Shown here: positions 44,148-52,623 of the stretch, piece after piece
Numbering within the stretch: position 1 is the first letter of the stretch
How the letters are laid out: each line of letters opens with the position of its first letter
DNA from: Verrucomicrobiaceae bacterium
GTDB lineage: Bacteria > Verrucomicrobiota > Verrucomicrobiia > Verrucomicrobiales > Akkermansiaceae
DNA length: 64,000 nt
Assembly (NCBI GenBank): GCA_027485615.1
Contig: JAIXQS010000017.1
Location: 29,519-93,518, forward strand
Direction: 5' to 3'
Translations under genes and position numbers: made by a program
The notes under the pieces: generated by a model
What the model was told of the DNA's origin: nothing
Databases searched by the model: none
The model's input: only the letters and a program-made list of their open reading frames with translations

Positions 44148-45353
44148 TCAGAACGCCTTCACGCCCATCTCCCATTTCGGGAAGGGATCGGGAAATTGCT
44201 CAGGCCAGAGCGCCGCATCGGAAGCGATCTCGGCGCGGGTGAGCAGGCAGGACTCGAACATGGCGGTGAGGGCTTCGCGATCCATGTTGCGCCCGATGAG
44301 GACGATCTCCTGGCGGCAATCGCCGTTGTTGCCTTTCCAAGCGCGGAGGATGTGGGCGTGGTCTTCCGGCCAGTGCTCGCGCGGCACGGCGGCCCAGAAA
44401 TGACCGGCGCATTGGTGGCGGGTGACGGCTCCGGCCTGCGACCAGAAGCCCGCGTATTTCAGGCGGGTGGCGAGCCAGAAAATCCCTTTCGAGCGGATCA
44501 CGCCGGGCCACTCTTTCTGGAGGCAGTCGTAAAAACGCTGCGGGTGGAACGGGACGCGGCGCTCGTAGATGAAATTCGAGATGCCGTATTCCTCGGTCTC
44601 CGGCGTGTGCTCGACGAGCGAGTCGAGCCAGCCTTCATGCTGCGCCGCACGGTTCGCATCGTAGAGCCCCGTGCCGATCACTTTTTCGAGCGGGACGCGC
44701 GATTCGACGGTGTCGTGAATCACCGCCTGCGGGTTTAGGGCGCGGATCATGCCGTGGACTGTCTTGAGTTCCTCTTCGGAAACGAGATCCGTCTTGTTGA
44801 CGAGGATCACGTCGGCGAAGTCGATCTGGTCGTTGAGGAGATCCACGATGGTGCGCTCGTCGCCCTCACCGACGGCCTGGCCGCGGTCGTCGAGTTTCTC
44901 GGTGGTGGCGTAGTCGCGGAGGAAATTCGGGGCATCCACTACGGTGACCATCGTATCAATGAAGGATACGTCGGAGAGGGATTCACCCGTCTCGTCCTGG
45001 AAGGTGAAGGTCTCCGCGACGGGCATCGGCTCGGAAACGCCGGTGGACTCGATGACGAGGTGATCGAAGCGCCCCTCGCGGGCGAGCTTGCCGACCTCCT
45101 TGAGCAGATCCTCGCGCAGCGTGCAGCAGATGCAGCCGTTTGACATCTCGACCATCTTTTCCTCGGTGTGCGAGAGCGCGGCATCGCCGTTGCGGACTAG
45201 ATCGGCGTCGATGTTGACCTCGGACATGTCGTTGACGATGACCGCCACCTTTTTCCCCTCGCGGTTGCGGAGGATGTGGTTGAGCAGAGTGGTTTTTCCC
45301 GATCCGAGGAAGCCGGAAAGGACGGTGACGGGGAGTTTGCGGGTGGTTTGCAT
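44148..45353 (-). CDS. zigA: COG0523-family metal GTPase (ZigA/ZagA-like metallochaperone)
   Basis: 401 residues. [11 protein letters not shown] (Walker A), the metal-binding [12 protein letters not shown] motif (CxCC), [10 protein letters not shown] and [12 protein letters not shown] (G4) are present, and the CobW C-terminal domain follows. COG0523 proteins deliver or sense metals; the zinc subgroup (ZigA, ZagA) is made during zinc starvation. It lies 18 bases downstream of the unknown gene at 45372, both being read from a promoter near the palindrome at 45975-46022. Zinc is the most likely metal, but not proven. Confidence 0.85.
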   Translation of the reverse strand: MQTTRKLPVTVLSGFLGSGKTTLLNHILRNREGKKVAVIVNDMSEVNIDADLVRNGDAALSHTEEKMVEMSNGCICCTLREDLLKEVGKLAREGRFDHLVIESTGVSEPMPVAETFTFQDETGESLSDVSFIDTMVTVVDAPNFLRDYATTEKLDDRGQAVGEGDERTIVDLLNDQIDFADVILVNKTDLVSEEELKTVHGMIRALNPQAVIHDTVESRVPLEKVIGTGLYDANRAAQHEGWLDSLVEHTPETEEYGISNFIYERRVPFHPQRFYDCLQKEWPGVIRSKGIFWLATRLKYAGFWSQAGAVTRHQCAGHFWAAVPREHWPEDHAHILRAWKGNNGDCRQEIVLIGRNMDREALTAMFESCLLTRAEIASDAALWPEQFPDPFPKWEMGVKAF

Positions 45354-45371
45354 GGGATCGGAAAAAGTTTT

Positions 45372-45965
45372 TCAGCGGGAGAATCGCTTCGCGGCGGGCG
45401 CGGCGGCGGGATTTCTCAGGAACATCCGCAGCCATGCCTCGCCATCGGCGGGTGCGAGCCAGGGACTGCTTTTGGGCAGCGAGCGGTATTTCCGGTGGCA
45501 GGCCGCGCGGTAGGCTTCGCCCATCTCGCGCCTGATCGTTTCCTCGTGATCCAGCAGCCATGAGAGAAAGGGCGCGAAGGCGGAAACGTGATCGACAGGG
45601 TTCACCGGGGCGATCAAATCGCGAGGCCACTTGCCGGGCACGGGCAGATCATCGCCCTTCCAGATGTGGCACCTACCCGACGGCCTGATGAAAAGGAAGC
45701 CGCCGTCATTTCCGGGCGGAAACCAACCCACGCACGCCCCGTGAAGGAAGATTTCCCCGCCTTGCCACGGCAACGAATAACAGCTCGTTCCCTTCAACCC
45801 CGTCGATGCGCTTTTGCCGAATCCGCGTTTCTGGAAAACGTTTCCGCCGGAATGGGCTGCATCCATCCCCCAGTAGAACATCTGCTGGATCAGCGCGGCG
45901 GAGAGGTCGCGCATGATCGCGGAAGGTGGGCGGGCGTTGCGGTGCTTGGCTTGCGCGACGGACAT
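45372..45965 (-). CDS. Uncharacterised protein upstream of the COG0523 GTPase
   Basis: 197 residues starting MSVAQAKHRNARPPSAIMRD. It contains a conserved-looking FYWGMDAAHSGGNVFQKRGF and KGTSCYSLPWQGGEIFLHGA, with several His, Trp and Cys residues that could bind metal. No family is recognised. The gene is first in a two-gene operon with zigA, starting 10 bases from the operator, so it is likely controlled with it. Confidence 0.6.
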   Translation of the reverse strand: MSVAQAKHRNARPPSAIMRDLSAALIQQMFYWGMDAAHSGGNVFQKRGFGKSASTGLKGTSCYSLPWQGGEIFLHGACVGWFPPGNDGGFLFIRPSGRCHIWKGDDLPVPGKWPRDLIAPVNPVDHVSAFAPFLSWLLDHEETIRREMGEAYRAACHRKYRSLPKSSPWLAPADGEAWLRMFLRNPAAAPAAKRFSR

Positions 45966-45974
45966 AAACGCAAC

Positions 45975-46022
45975 TTATTCGCATAACAAACTAACGCAAG
46001 TCAATTGCGTTAGTTATTCGCA
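45975..46022. promoter_or_regulatory. Palindromic operator between the zigA operon and the subtilase
   Basis: AACTAACGCAA (45989-45999), spacer GTCAA, TTGCGTTAGTT (46005-46015) form a perfect 11-base inverted repeat. It is flanked on both sides by TTATTCGCA (45975-45983 and 46014-46022), also directly repeated. It sits between divergent genes. Position and symmetry suggest a Fur-family (Zur-like) or similar operator, but the motif does not match a consensus I can name with certainty. Confidence 0.55.
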
Positions 46023-46091
46023 GATGAAGAAAACGTCGGAGACAAAACCCGCAATCAGGTGTTCATTGGGCGGATGGAAAACCGAAAGGAT

Positions 46092-47663
46092 ATGGCGAAA
46101 CACCTGTTCATGCTCGCATTGCTGGGCGGTGTGGGCTTGTTCGCGTATCTCGCCACCAGCTTCACCATTTTCGAGGCCACCGAGAAACCGGAGCAGCCGT
46201 CACAGGCAACGAAACCGAAATCCTCTCTTCAGGATGATCCAGCTCTGAAAACGAAAACCGGTGAGCGCGGAAAATCCGGACGCCTCGACATGACGGCGAT
46301 CAACAACGGCGCGATCCCGAACCAGCGCGTGCTCGTTTTCAAGGACAAGGCCGCGCTCGAGGCATTTCTCGCGAAGCTCGGCAATGGCATGAACCTGCTC
46401 GGACGGCTCGACAAGCTCAACGCACTCCTCGTCGGTTTCGGCAACGAGGACGACCTGCTCGCAATGCTGGATGGCACGGAGGAAACGGGTTTCATCTACC
46501 CGGTCAATATCCCGGAGTTCAGCACCGGGGCTCAGGCGGGCGCTGTTCCGCTCGGCAACGGCCTGTTGGATTGGCTGGGTGTGACGGGCGACAACTCGCT
46601 GTGGGGAAAAGGAATCAAGATCGCCATCCTCGACACCGGCATAGCGGATCACATCGCGTTCAAGAACGCCATCGAGCGCATCAACCTCGTCCCGCTGCCC
46701 GCTAACGCCGCCGACCTGAATGGCCACGGCACCTCCGTCGCGTCGCTCATTTTCAGCTCGAACCGGCTCGCCCCCGGGATCGCGCCGGGAGCCACTCCCC
46801 TTTCCGTCCGGATCGCGGATGACAACGGCTCTTCTAACAGTTTTCTGATCGCGCAGGGGATCATCGCGGCGGTGGACGCCGGAGCTCAGCTCATCAATAT
46901 TTCGCTCGGCGGAAACGGTCGCAGCAGCCTGGTGGAAAACGCCCTCGAGTATGCGCAGCAGGCCGGTGTGATCGTTGTCGCCGCGGCGGGAAACAGCGGC
47001 ACCGAAGGCGTGATGCAACCTGCTGCCAGTCCATCGGTAGTGGCGGTCGGCGCGGTGGATGCGAAGAACCAACCCATGGCTTTCTCGACAACCGGCAAGC
47101 AGGTGGTGGTGGCCGCACCCGGATATCAGGTGAATGCCGCCTATCCGGGAAACATGGCGGCCTCCGTGTCCGGGACCTCGTTTTCCTCGCCCATTGTGAC
47201 CGGCGTGATCGCCGCGACGATGAGCCACGGCAGCACGCAAAACCTCAGCTCCACTAACGCGCTCGGCGCGATGAACTCGAACCTAATCGATATCGGCACG
47301 CCCGGCGGAGATAAGGCAACAGGAGCGGGCGTGCCCGACATGTGGGGCATACTCAACGGCAACACCCCCGGCATCCACGACGCGGCCGTCACCTCTATTA
47401 CCACCTCCGGCGGCCAGGTGCAGGCGCTCGTCCAGAACTTGGGTACGGAAACTCTGGTCAACGCGGGCGTATCGGTCCGCGTCAACGGCGTCACCACCAA
47501 CGCCAACATCACCACCCTCGCCCCCGGTGACACCCGCGTAATCAACGTGCCCACCGGCGGCGCTGAAAACTTGAACATTAAGGGCAGCGTGCGGCTTTCA
47601 ACCGGCCAGACCGACCAGCGCCCCTCCAATGATTCCCTTTCGCAGAGCAGCCCCGCTCCTTAG
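46092..47663 (+). CDS. S8-family subtilisin-like serine protease, membrane-anchored
   Basis: 523 residues. ATG at 46092 has AAAGGA just upstream. An N-terminal signal/anchor (HLFMLALLGGVGLFAYLATS) precedes a prodomain-like region, then the catalytic domain with Asp in IAILDTGIADH, His in NGHGTSVASL and Ser in SGTSFSSP. A beta-sandwich C-terminal domain follows (TSGGQVQALVQNLGTETLVN). It is a secreted or membrane-bound peptidase. It lies 70 bases from the palindromic operator, so it may respond to the same signal. Confidence 0.85.
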   Translation: MAKHLFMLALLGGVGLFAYLATSFTIFEATEKPEQPSQATKPKSSLQDDPALKTKTGERGKSGRLDMTAINNGAIPNQRVLVFKDKAALEAFLAKLGNGMNLLGRLDKLNALLVGFGNEDDLLAMLDGTEETGFIYPVNIPEFSTGAQAGAVPLGNGLLDWLGVTGDNSLWGKGIKIAILDTGIADHIAFKNAIERINLVPLPANAADLNGHGTSVASLIFSSNRLAPGIAPGATPLSVRIADDNGSSNSFLIAQGIIAAVDAGAQLINISLGGNGRSSLVENALEYAQQAGVIVVAAAGNSGTEGVMQPAASPSVVAVGAVDAKNQPMAFSTTGKQVVVAAPGYQVNAAYPGNMAASVSGTSFSSPIVTGVIAATMSHGSTQNLSSTNALGAMNSNLIDIGTPGGDKATGAGVPDMWGILNGNTPGIHDAAVTSITTSGGQVQALVQNLGTETLVNAGVSVRVNGVTTNANITTLAPGDTRVINVPTGGAENLNIKGSVRLSTGQTDQRPSNDSLSQSSPAP

Positions 47664-47819
47664 CGCGCCCTAGAACCAAGAGTCACGCCCTCATCACACC
47701 TTGGATTCGCCACTCATTTGCTAGGCCTTTCACGCAAGGACTTTAGATAAAAAAGTCTACCCAGGCCCGCCCCTGTAGTCAGGGCGTTCGTCACATTTTT
47801 GAGAGGGGCTAAAAAGGAG

Positions 47820-47853
47820 AAAGCCGCTCAACTCGTTGGAGCTAAGCGGCTTT
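47820..47853 (-). terminator. Hairpin terminator after the tRNA-Met remnant
   Basis: AAAGCCGCT and AGCGGCTTT form a 9-base-pair stem with a 16-base loop. Read on the minus strand, the stem is followed by TCTCCTTTTT, a U-rich tail. This fits the original terminator of the tRNA-Met gene, and could also serve the subtilase gene in the other direction. Confidence 0.6.
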
Positions 47854-47856
47854 CAT

Positions 47857-47906
47857 TGGTTGCGGGAGTAGGATTTGAACCTACGGTCTTCAGGTTATGA
47901 GCCTGA
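47857..47906 (-). tRNA. 3' half of a tRNA-Met(CAU) gene, disrupted (attachment-site remnant)
   Basis: Reading the minus strand from 47906: TCAGG-CTCATAA-CCTGA is an anticodon arm with CAU anticodon, followed by a GTAGG-TTCAAAT-CCTAC T-arm, the acceptor 3' strand TCCCGCA, discriminator A and an encoded CCA. The 5' half (acceptor and D-arm) is absent; upstream is unrelated DNA leading into an integrase gene. This is the pattern left when a tyrosine-recombinase element inserts within the anticodon region. It is not a functional tRNA. Confidence 0.8.
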
Positions 47907-48003
47907 TAGCATTTCATACAAAAGCACATTCTAACAGATTACCGCGCAACAGACCGTGCAATAGATGCTTGCAATACCCCGTGAGATGCCCTTGGATGCA
48001 GGT

Positions 48004-49299
48004 ATGAGCAGGACAGCAAAGCGAACAAGGATAACTGCAAAAAAGACGGCGGCCACTGAAATTACCATCCGGCCAATTACCCGCGAAAAGGACGGCAGCG
48101 TCTGGGTTACCCATCTTGTTCAAGGTTGGCAGGAAAACGGGAAGTGGATGAGGAGGCAATTCAAAGAGCGCTCAGAGGCCGAGAGCTTCGCCGCCATCAA
48201 GCGGGTGGCAATGGAGAACAAAGGGCGGGCGCAGCAGATGATCCTAAGCACACTCACTCAGGAACAGCATGACCGGGCGGCGGATGCATTCACCCGCTTG
48301 GGAACGACCTACACGCTCCCCGAAGTGGTGGAGTTCTTTCTCAAGCACCATCGCCCGCCGGAGTTCACCATACGTGCCAAGGCCGCATTCGATCTCTACA
48401 TCGACGACAAGGAACGCGATGGCGTTCGCAACCGGACACTGGTTGCCATCAAGAGTGTCCTCAACCAGTTCATCACGGAAACTAACGATCCTTGGATTCA
48501 CGAAGTCACCCCCTCCAGCGTGGAATCCTACTTGCGAGGACTCCGTGCGAAGAACAAAACGGACAAGGCCACTCTGAAAACATGGAACAATTACCGCAAC
48601 GACCTGAACGGATTTTTCTCATGGTGCGCTACTCCCGACGCCGGAACTAACCGACCGTTCACGTTCGAGAACCCGGTGGAAGGCGTCCGCAAGTTCAGTG
48701 CCCGACAAGTGCGCGAGGGACAGAAAGCGAAGCCCGTAACTACCTCAACCCAAGACGTAATCCGGATCTTCTCCACCCTCATGCGGTGGCGTGGTGGAGT
48801 GATGACGCGCTATTTCGCCTACCTCTACTTCGCCGGAATCCGCCCGGATGAATTGAAGCGGATGTCAGCCCGTGAAGCGGAACTGGTGAACCTGAAAACC
48901 CGAACCATCAACATTCCGGCTAACATATCGAAAACGAGACACGAGCGCAGCGTTAGCATTTCCGACAACCTCGCCGCTTGGCTGGCCGTCTCCCCTGCCC
49001 CAATCGTCCCGCCGAACTTCGACCGGTTTGCCAAGCTCACCCGGAAGCATTTCAACCTCTCCCATGACGAGGCGCGGCACAGCTTTATTTCCTACCACGT
49101 CGCAGCACATCGCTCCATCGGCGATGCCGCGCTCCAAGCGGGCAATTCGGAGAGCATTGTGAAGCGCCACTATCTGAGCACCCACACCCGCGAACAGGGC
49201 GATGAATTTTACCGAATCGTTCCAGACCGCGCAGCTAGGAGAGCCGTATTGAAACCTGCTCCAAAGAAAACCAAGACTTCCCACCTGAGAGTGATCTGA
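48004..49299 (+). CDS. int: Tyrosine recombinase (integrase)
   Basis: 431 residues from MSRTAKRTRI. An upstream ATG at 47965 is less likely because it adds 13 unconserved residues. The N-terminal arm-binding and SAM-like domains are followed by the catalytic domain with Arg in YFAGIRPDELKRM, a Lys region in ISKTRHERSVSI, H-x-x-R-type residues in DEARHSFISYH and the nucleophile Tyr in SIVKRHYLSTH. It lies about 100 bases from the tRNA-Met remnant, which is its probable attachment site. Confidence 0.88.
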   Translation: MSRTAKRTRITAKKTAATEITIRPITREKDGSVWVTHLVQGWQENGKWMRRQFKERSEAESFAAIKRVAMENKGRAQQMILSTLTQEQHDRAADAFTRLGTTYTLPEVVEFFLKHHRPPEFTIRAKAAFDLYIDDKERDGVRNRTLVAIKSVLNQFITETNDPWIHEVTPSSVESYLRGLRAKNKTDKATLKTWNNYRNDLNGFFSWCATPDAGTNRPFTFENPVEGVRKFSARQVREGQKAKPVTTSTQDVIRIFSTLMRWRGGVMTRYFAYLYFAGIRPDELKRMSAREAELVNLKTRTINIPANISKTRHERSVSISDNLAAWLAVSPAPIVPPNFDRFAKLTRKHFNLSHDEARHSFISYHVAAHRSIGDAALQAGNSESIVKRHYLSTHTREQGDEFYRIVPDRAARRAVLKPAPKKTKTSHLRVI

Positions 49300-49302
49300 G
49301 AC

Positions 49303-50145
49303 ATGAAACGAGAAGAACTACTTGTACAAATAGAGAAACTCAACGCCGAGTTCAAGGAGTTGCTCGATAATCCGCGAGCCGATGAGATTTTGTCCAATGA
49401 CTGGCTGCACGATGAAACGCTGTCCATTCCTTCAATAGCACTCATCCAACTAGTGTCCGTTCAGCTTCTCCACATTCAACGTGGCTGGCGCTGGTGCTTA
49501 GTGGCGGGGAACCAAGGCCTATTGGAAGCTATCAGATTATTTTTGAAGGAGTCACGGGGCTACAGCAATGAAATTCGCGAACGTCAGGTCAAAGTGTCGG
49601 TAGCGCGTATGCACATTGCATCGTTTGCCTTCGGACTCAATCAAGACACGCTTGGCTGGTGGCTCGCTAAACAATCATTCCAATTCGATGCCTTTCAAGA
49701 GACGGTGGATCCGCTAGGCAAAAGCCGCCTGGCACGGTATATGTTAGAATTACTGACTCTACGCGCATTTTACTTCAACGATCTCCAACAACTAGAGGGG
49801 CTCTGTGCCATCACCCGAATAGAAAAAGGAAATCGCGAATATCCACTTACATCATCTCAGCGGATCGCAAGAGAGATCTTCGTATGGCTCTCCTTCTTGA
49901 GTGAGAAGCTTGGAAGAAGTCCCTCTATATCGGAAATGAAGATGTTTTTACTACAGATAAATCGAGACTTATCGGATAACGATGTCACATGGTCTCAGGC
50001 TACGAAATTCTACATTAAATGGGATTTAGTCCCCCGATCCAGAAAGACAGACCCCAACCAAATTTTGAAGATTGCCCGAGATGCCAAGAAAGAAGGGCCA
50101 ATGGTGAAAGTGGTTCCAAGCTGGCGGAGAGATCCCAAGTGCTAA
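49303..50145 (+). CDS. Hypothetical protein in the mobile element
   Basis: 280 residues, mostly helical, starting MKREELLVQIEKLNAEFKEL. Segments such as LLEAIRLFLKESRGYSNEIR and LTSSQRIAREIFVWLSFLSE suggest an all-alpha protein. No family is recognised. It starts 3 bases after the integrase stop, is AT-richer than chromosomal genes and is probably cotranscribed with int. Confidence 0.55.
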   Translation: MKREELLVQIEKLNAEFKELLDNPRADEILSNDWLHDETLSIPSIALIQLVSVQLLHIQRGWRWCLVAGNQGLLEAIRLFLKESRGYSNEIRERQVKVSVARMHIASFAFGLNQDTLGWWLAKQSFQFDAFQETVDPLGKSRLARYMLELLTLRAFYFNDLQQLEGLCAITRIEKGNREYPLTSSQRIAREIFVWLSFLSEKLGRSPSISEMKMFLLQINRDLSDNDVTWSQATKFYIKWDLVPRSRKTDPNQILKIARDAKKEGPMVKVVPSWRRDPKC

Positions 50146-50206
50146 AAAAAATAATCTATTCGCTGTAGGTCATCTGACTGCATCTGTCGGTATTTACTCT
50201 CCCCCT

Positions 50207-50431
50207 ATGAGTAACTTACCAACATCACCCGCATACATCGGCATCGAGGAGTGCCGGAAAGCTGTCTTTGGAACTGGCCCTGAAGCCCCGAGCAAGCGGT
50301 CCTGGGACTCCTGGAGAGCCAAAGGCTACTACCCATTCATCCGTGTGGGTAAGAGAATCTTCGCGAACCCTGACGAAGTGAGCCGTGCATTAGCCCGCCG
50401 CTTCAAGGTGAACGCAATCGACACCAAATAA
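50207..50431 (+). CDS. AlpA-like excisionase/DNA-binding protein
   Basis: 74 residues. The pattern SKRSWDSWRAKGYYPFIRVG followed by KRIFANPDEVSRALARRFKV is that of MerR/excisionase-type winged helices, with the conserved W...G..P.I.VG..I....DEV layout. AlpA and Xis proteins direct excision or act as regulators in satellites. A hairpin follows 3 bases after the stop. Confidence 0.7.
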   Translation: MSNLPTSPAYIGIEECRKAVFGTGPEAPSKRSWDSWRAKGYYPFIRVGKRIFANPDEVSRALARRFKVNAIDTK

Positions 50432-50434
50432 AAG

Positions 50435-50463
50435 CCCCTTGCCGATTGGGATCGGACAAGGGG
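50435..50463 (+). terminator. Hairpin downstream of the AlpA-like gene
   Basis: CCCCTTGCCGAT pairs with ATCGGACAAGGGG through one bulged base, with a TGGG loop. There is no T run afterwards, so this could be a weak terminator, attenuator or RNA-stability element separating the AlpA-like and Rep operons. Confidence 0.45.
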
Positions 50464-50535
50464 ACTCTCGAAGGTTTGGACACCGCCAGAGTAACACGAC
50501 GATCCCACCGCGCAAGGCCGATTCATTTAATCGCC

Positions 50536-50763
50536 ATGCCAAATAGAAACCATCACGAACACTGTGACGTAAAGCAAGGGGTGCGCGCCATCCTTCAAGA
50601 GCGAGGTTACTTCATCGAATACGAGGAAGGCTACGGTCATGAGATAGAGAACCCGCCAGCCCGCAAGTCATACCGGGAACTAGATCGCCTGATGCAGATC
50701 CTCGATGAAATCGCCGTCGAGAAACATCGTTGTGAAAATTACGAAGAGAAGGGATCACAGTGA
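50536..50763 (+). CDS. Small hypothetical protein upstream of the RepA-like gene
   Basis: 75 residues starting MPNRNHHEHCDVKQGVRAIL. Acidic, with an N-terminal His/Cys cluster (NHHEHC) that could bind metal. The gene ends in a GTGA overlap with the RepA-like gene, so the two are coupled. No family is recognised. Confidence 0.55.
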   Translation: MPNRNHHEHCDVKQGVRAILQERGYFIEYEEGYGHEIENPPARKSYRELDRLMQILDEIAVEKHRCENYEEKGSQ

Positions 50764-52340
50764 ACGGATCAACCCGAAATGATAGAGGCGGAACAGTTGA
50801 AAATCCGACCCTTGCCGCCATGGAGGATGCTGCCGTCTATGCCGCGCAATCCCTGATTTATTCATGCGCGGAATACGGATTTCACGAAGGGAACTGGATT
50901 TCCCCAGATGCAATGCCCACAGCCCCCTTGCGGAGCGTGGCACAAGTAGTCTGGGAGCAAGTGACCGCAGGAGTGAAAAAATGGGGGAATATCGTTCCCG
51001 CTTTCGGTGACAACGAACCTATGAGGAGGGCTTTCATCGAGTGTTGCTCGGAAATGGGCTATGCCACGGAGCCGCCCCATTGCGCCCGATACGTGGAGAG
51101 GGTGAAGGGATACCAACTGACATGCCGCCGCCGCGAACTTGGGAGTAAGCTCGTATTGGCCGCATCCGACCCGGAAGAGTGGGAAGCCATCACAGCAGAA
51201 ATCGCCAAGATCGAGAATGAAGCCCACGGCGCATCCCGTTCTCTCATGGAACGGGGAGTGAACCACTACCCCACCGAGACACCGCCGGAAACGATCTTGC
51301 TTGGCAATGGCTGGATGCGCCGGGGAGACGTTGCAACATTCATATCCACAGCCGGAGCTGGGAAGTCGGTTGCCGTCACTCAGGCCGCGATGTGTTGGGG
51401 GCTTGGGTTGCCGTATCTGGGAATCGTGCCGCCGCGCCCGCTCCGTGTGATTTTATTCTCAGGGGAGGATGACGGGGTTACAATCGGGCAATGCCGCGAG
51501 GGCTTGCTTGAACACTCCGAAGCCATCACCGGGCGCAAGCTATCAGCGAAAGACCTGGAGCCGCTCTATCGGATGCTAAGGACGGAATTTATCCGTGAAC
51601 ACGTCGGGCATTCCTTCCATCCCCACCTTGCCACGATGCTACGCGAAGAAGCTGCCGACCTTATAATCGTCAACCCGCTTCTTTCTTACCTTGGCGGGGA
51701 GGTTGTAGGTTGTGTTTCGGAATGGATACGCGCCGGACTTATGCCTATCCTGCAATCCAACGGTTGCGCCAGCCTGCTTGCCCATCACACCCCAAAGCTT
51801 GCCAAGGATGGATGGGAGAACACCGACGACACCTATTCAGGAATCGGAGGGGCGGAAATCGCCAACATTCCCCGGAGTATCCTGACAATGCGTCCAACAG
51901 CGGCCAAGGGGCTTTTCGTGGTGAACGTCTCGAAAAGGCAGACAACCGGATGGAAGGATGATTCCGGGAGCTATTGCGCCCACTACTTCGTAAAGCGCAC
52001 CGATAACCCTGAGCGTCCTGCATGGCTTCCAGTAGGCACGGATGAGGCCGAGGACATGATCGCTGAAGGCAAACCCGCACAGAGCAAGCGACAGGCAGGA
52101 GCAACTAAGAAGGTACAGCACGGCGACGTGGTGAATATCGTCCGCCCCCGCCCGGTGGCACAGCAAGACCTGATTGCCCGTCTCGTCGCCCTTCGGGGAT
52201 GCAGCGAGCGCACAGCCCGCGATGCCATCATCGAGGCCGAGGTTGACGAAATCGAGAGCTTCGATGAACGGAACCCGAAGGGCGGAAAAGCTATCAAATG
52301 GCTACGGATGAACCCCGAACACCCACAACTGGCAAAATGA
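50760..52340 (+). CDS. RepA-like hexameric helicase/AAA ATPase
   Basis: 526 residues from a GTG with AAGGGA upstream. The ATPase domain has STAGAGKSVAVTQAAM (Walker A), LFSGEDDGVT, LIIVNPLLSYLGG (Walker B) and SLLAHHTPKLAKDGWENTDD. The architecture is like plasmid RepA and phage-satellite replication helicases (AAA_25). The N-terminal ~170 residues are helical; the C-terminus has a small helical domain (LIARLVALRGCSERTARDAI). It probably starts replication at the iterons directly behind it. Confidence 0.8.
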   Translation: MNGSTRNDRGGTVENPTLAAMEDAAVYAAQSLIYSCAEYGFHEGNWISPDAMPTAPLRSVAQVVWEQVTAGVKKWGNIVPAFGDNEPMRRAFIECCSEMGYATEPPHCARYVERVKGYQLTCRRRELGSKLVLAASDPEEWEAITAEIAKIENEAHGASRSLMERGVNHYPTETPPETILLGNGWMRRGDVATFISTAGAGKSVAVTQAAMCWGLGLPYLGIVPPRPLRVILFSGEDDGVTIGQCREGLLEHSEAITGRKLSAKDLEPLYRMLRTEFIREHVGHSFHPHLATMLREEAADLIIVNPLLSYLGGEVVGCVSEWIRAGLMPILQSNGCASLLAHHTPKLAKDGWENTDDTYSGIGGAEIANIPRSILTMRPTAAKGLFVVNVSKRQTTGWKDDSGSYCAHYFVKRTDNPERPAWLPVGTDEAEDMIAEGKPAQSKRQAGATKKVQHGDVVNIVRPRPVAQQDLIARLVALRGCSERTARDAIIEAEVDEIESFDERNPKGGKAIKWLRMNPEHPQLAK

Positions 52341-52434
52341 TTCTGCCACTTGCCATTTACCACTTGCCACTTGAACCGGGAGCAACTGGCAAGCAACCCC
52401 CATATACTAATATGGGGTTGCCACTTGCCACTTG
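52327..52434. repeat. Iteron-like repeats and hairpin downstream of repA: candidate replication origin
   Basis: TGCCACTTG words occur at 52344, in the CCACTTGCCACTTG run near 52360, and twice at about 52418-52434. Inverted copies (AACTGGCAA) lie at 52327 inside the end of repA and at 52384. Between them is a hairpin, CAACCCCCATAT-ACTA-ATATGGGGTTG, with an AT-rich centre. This arrangement resembles the origins found directly behind rep genes in plasmids and phage satellites. Confidence 0.6.
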
Positions 52435-52623
52435 TGACCAGCCCACGCATGAAACACGAACTCAACATTCGCTAGGAACTCTTCGCCCAATTCTTCGCTG
52501 GCGGTATGATTGCCACCCAAAGTTCGGCCTAGCGATCTGTTCGACGTTGCGCCCGTATCAAAAATGTTTGATGCGCCCTATTTAAATCAAGCGAAGCAAA
52601 TGGTGAACAATCGTCATACGGCC

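Noticed and set aside
47857-47906. Functional tRNA-Met gene
   Set aside because: Only the anticodon arm to the 3' end is present; the 5' acceptor strand and D-arm are absent in the adjacent DNA.
52327-52434. CRISPR array
   Set aside because: The repeats are about 9 bases, in both orientations and with irregular spacing, so they do not fit a CRISPR array.
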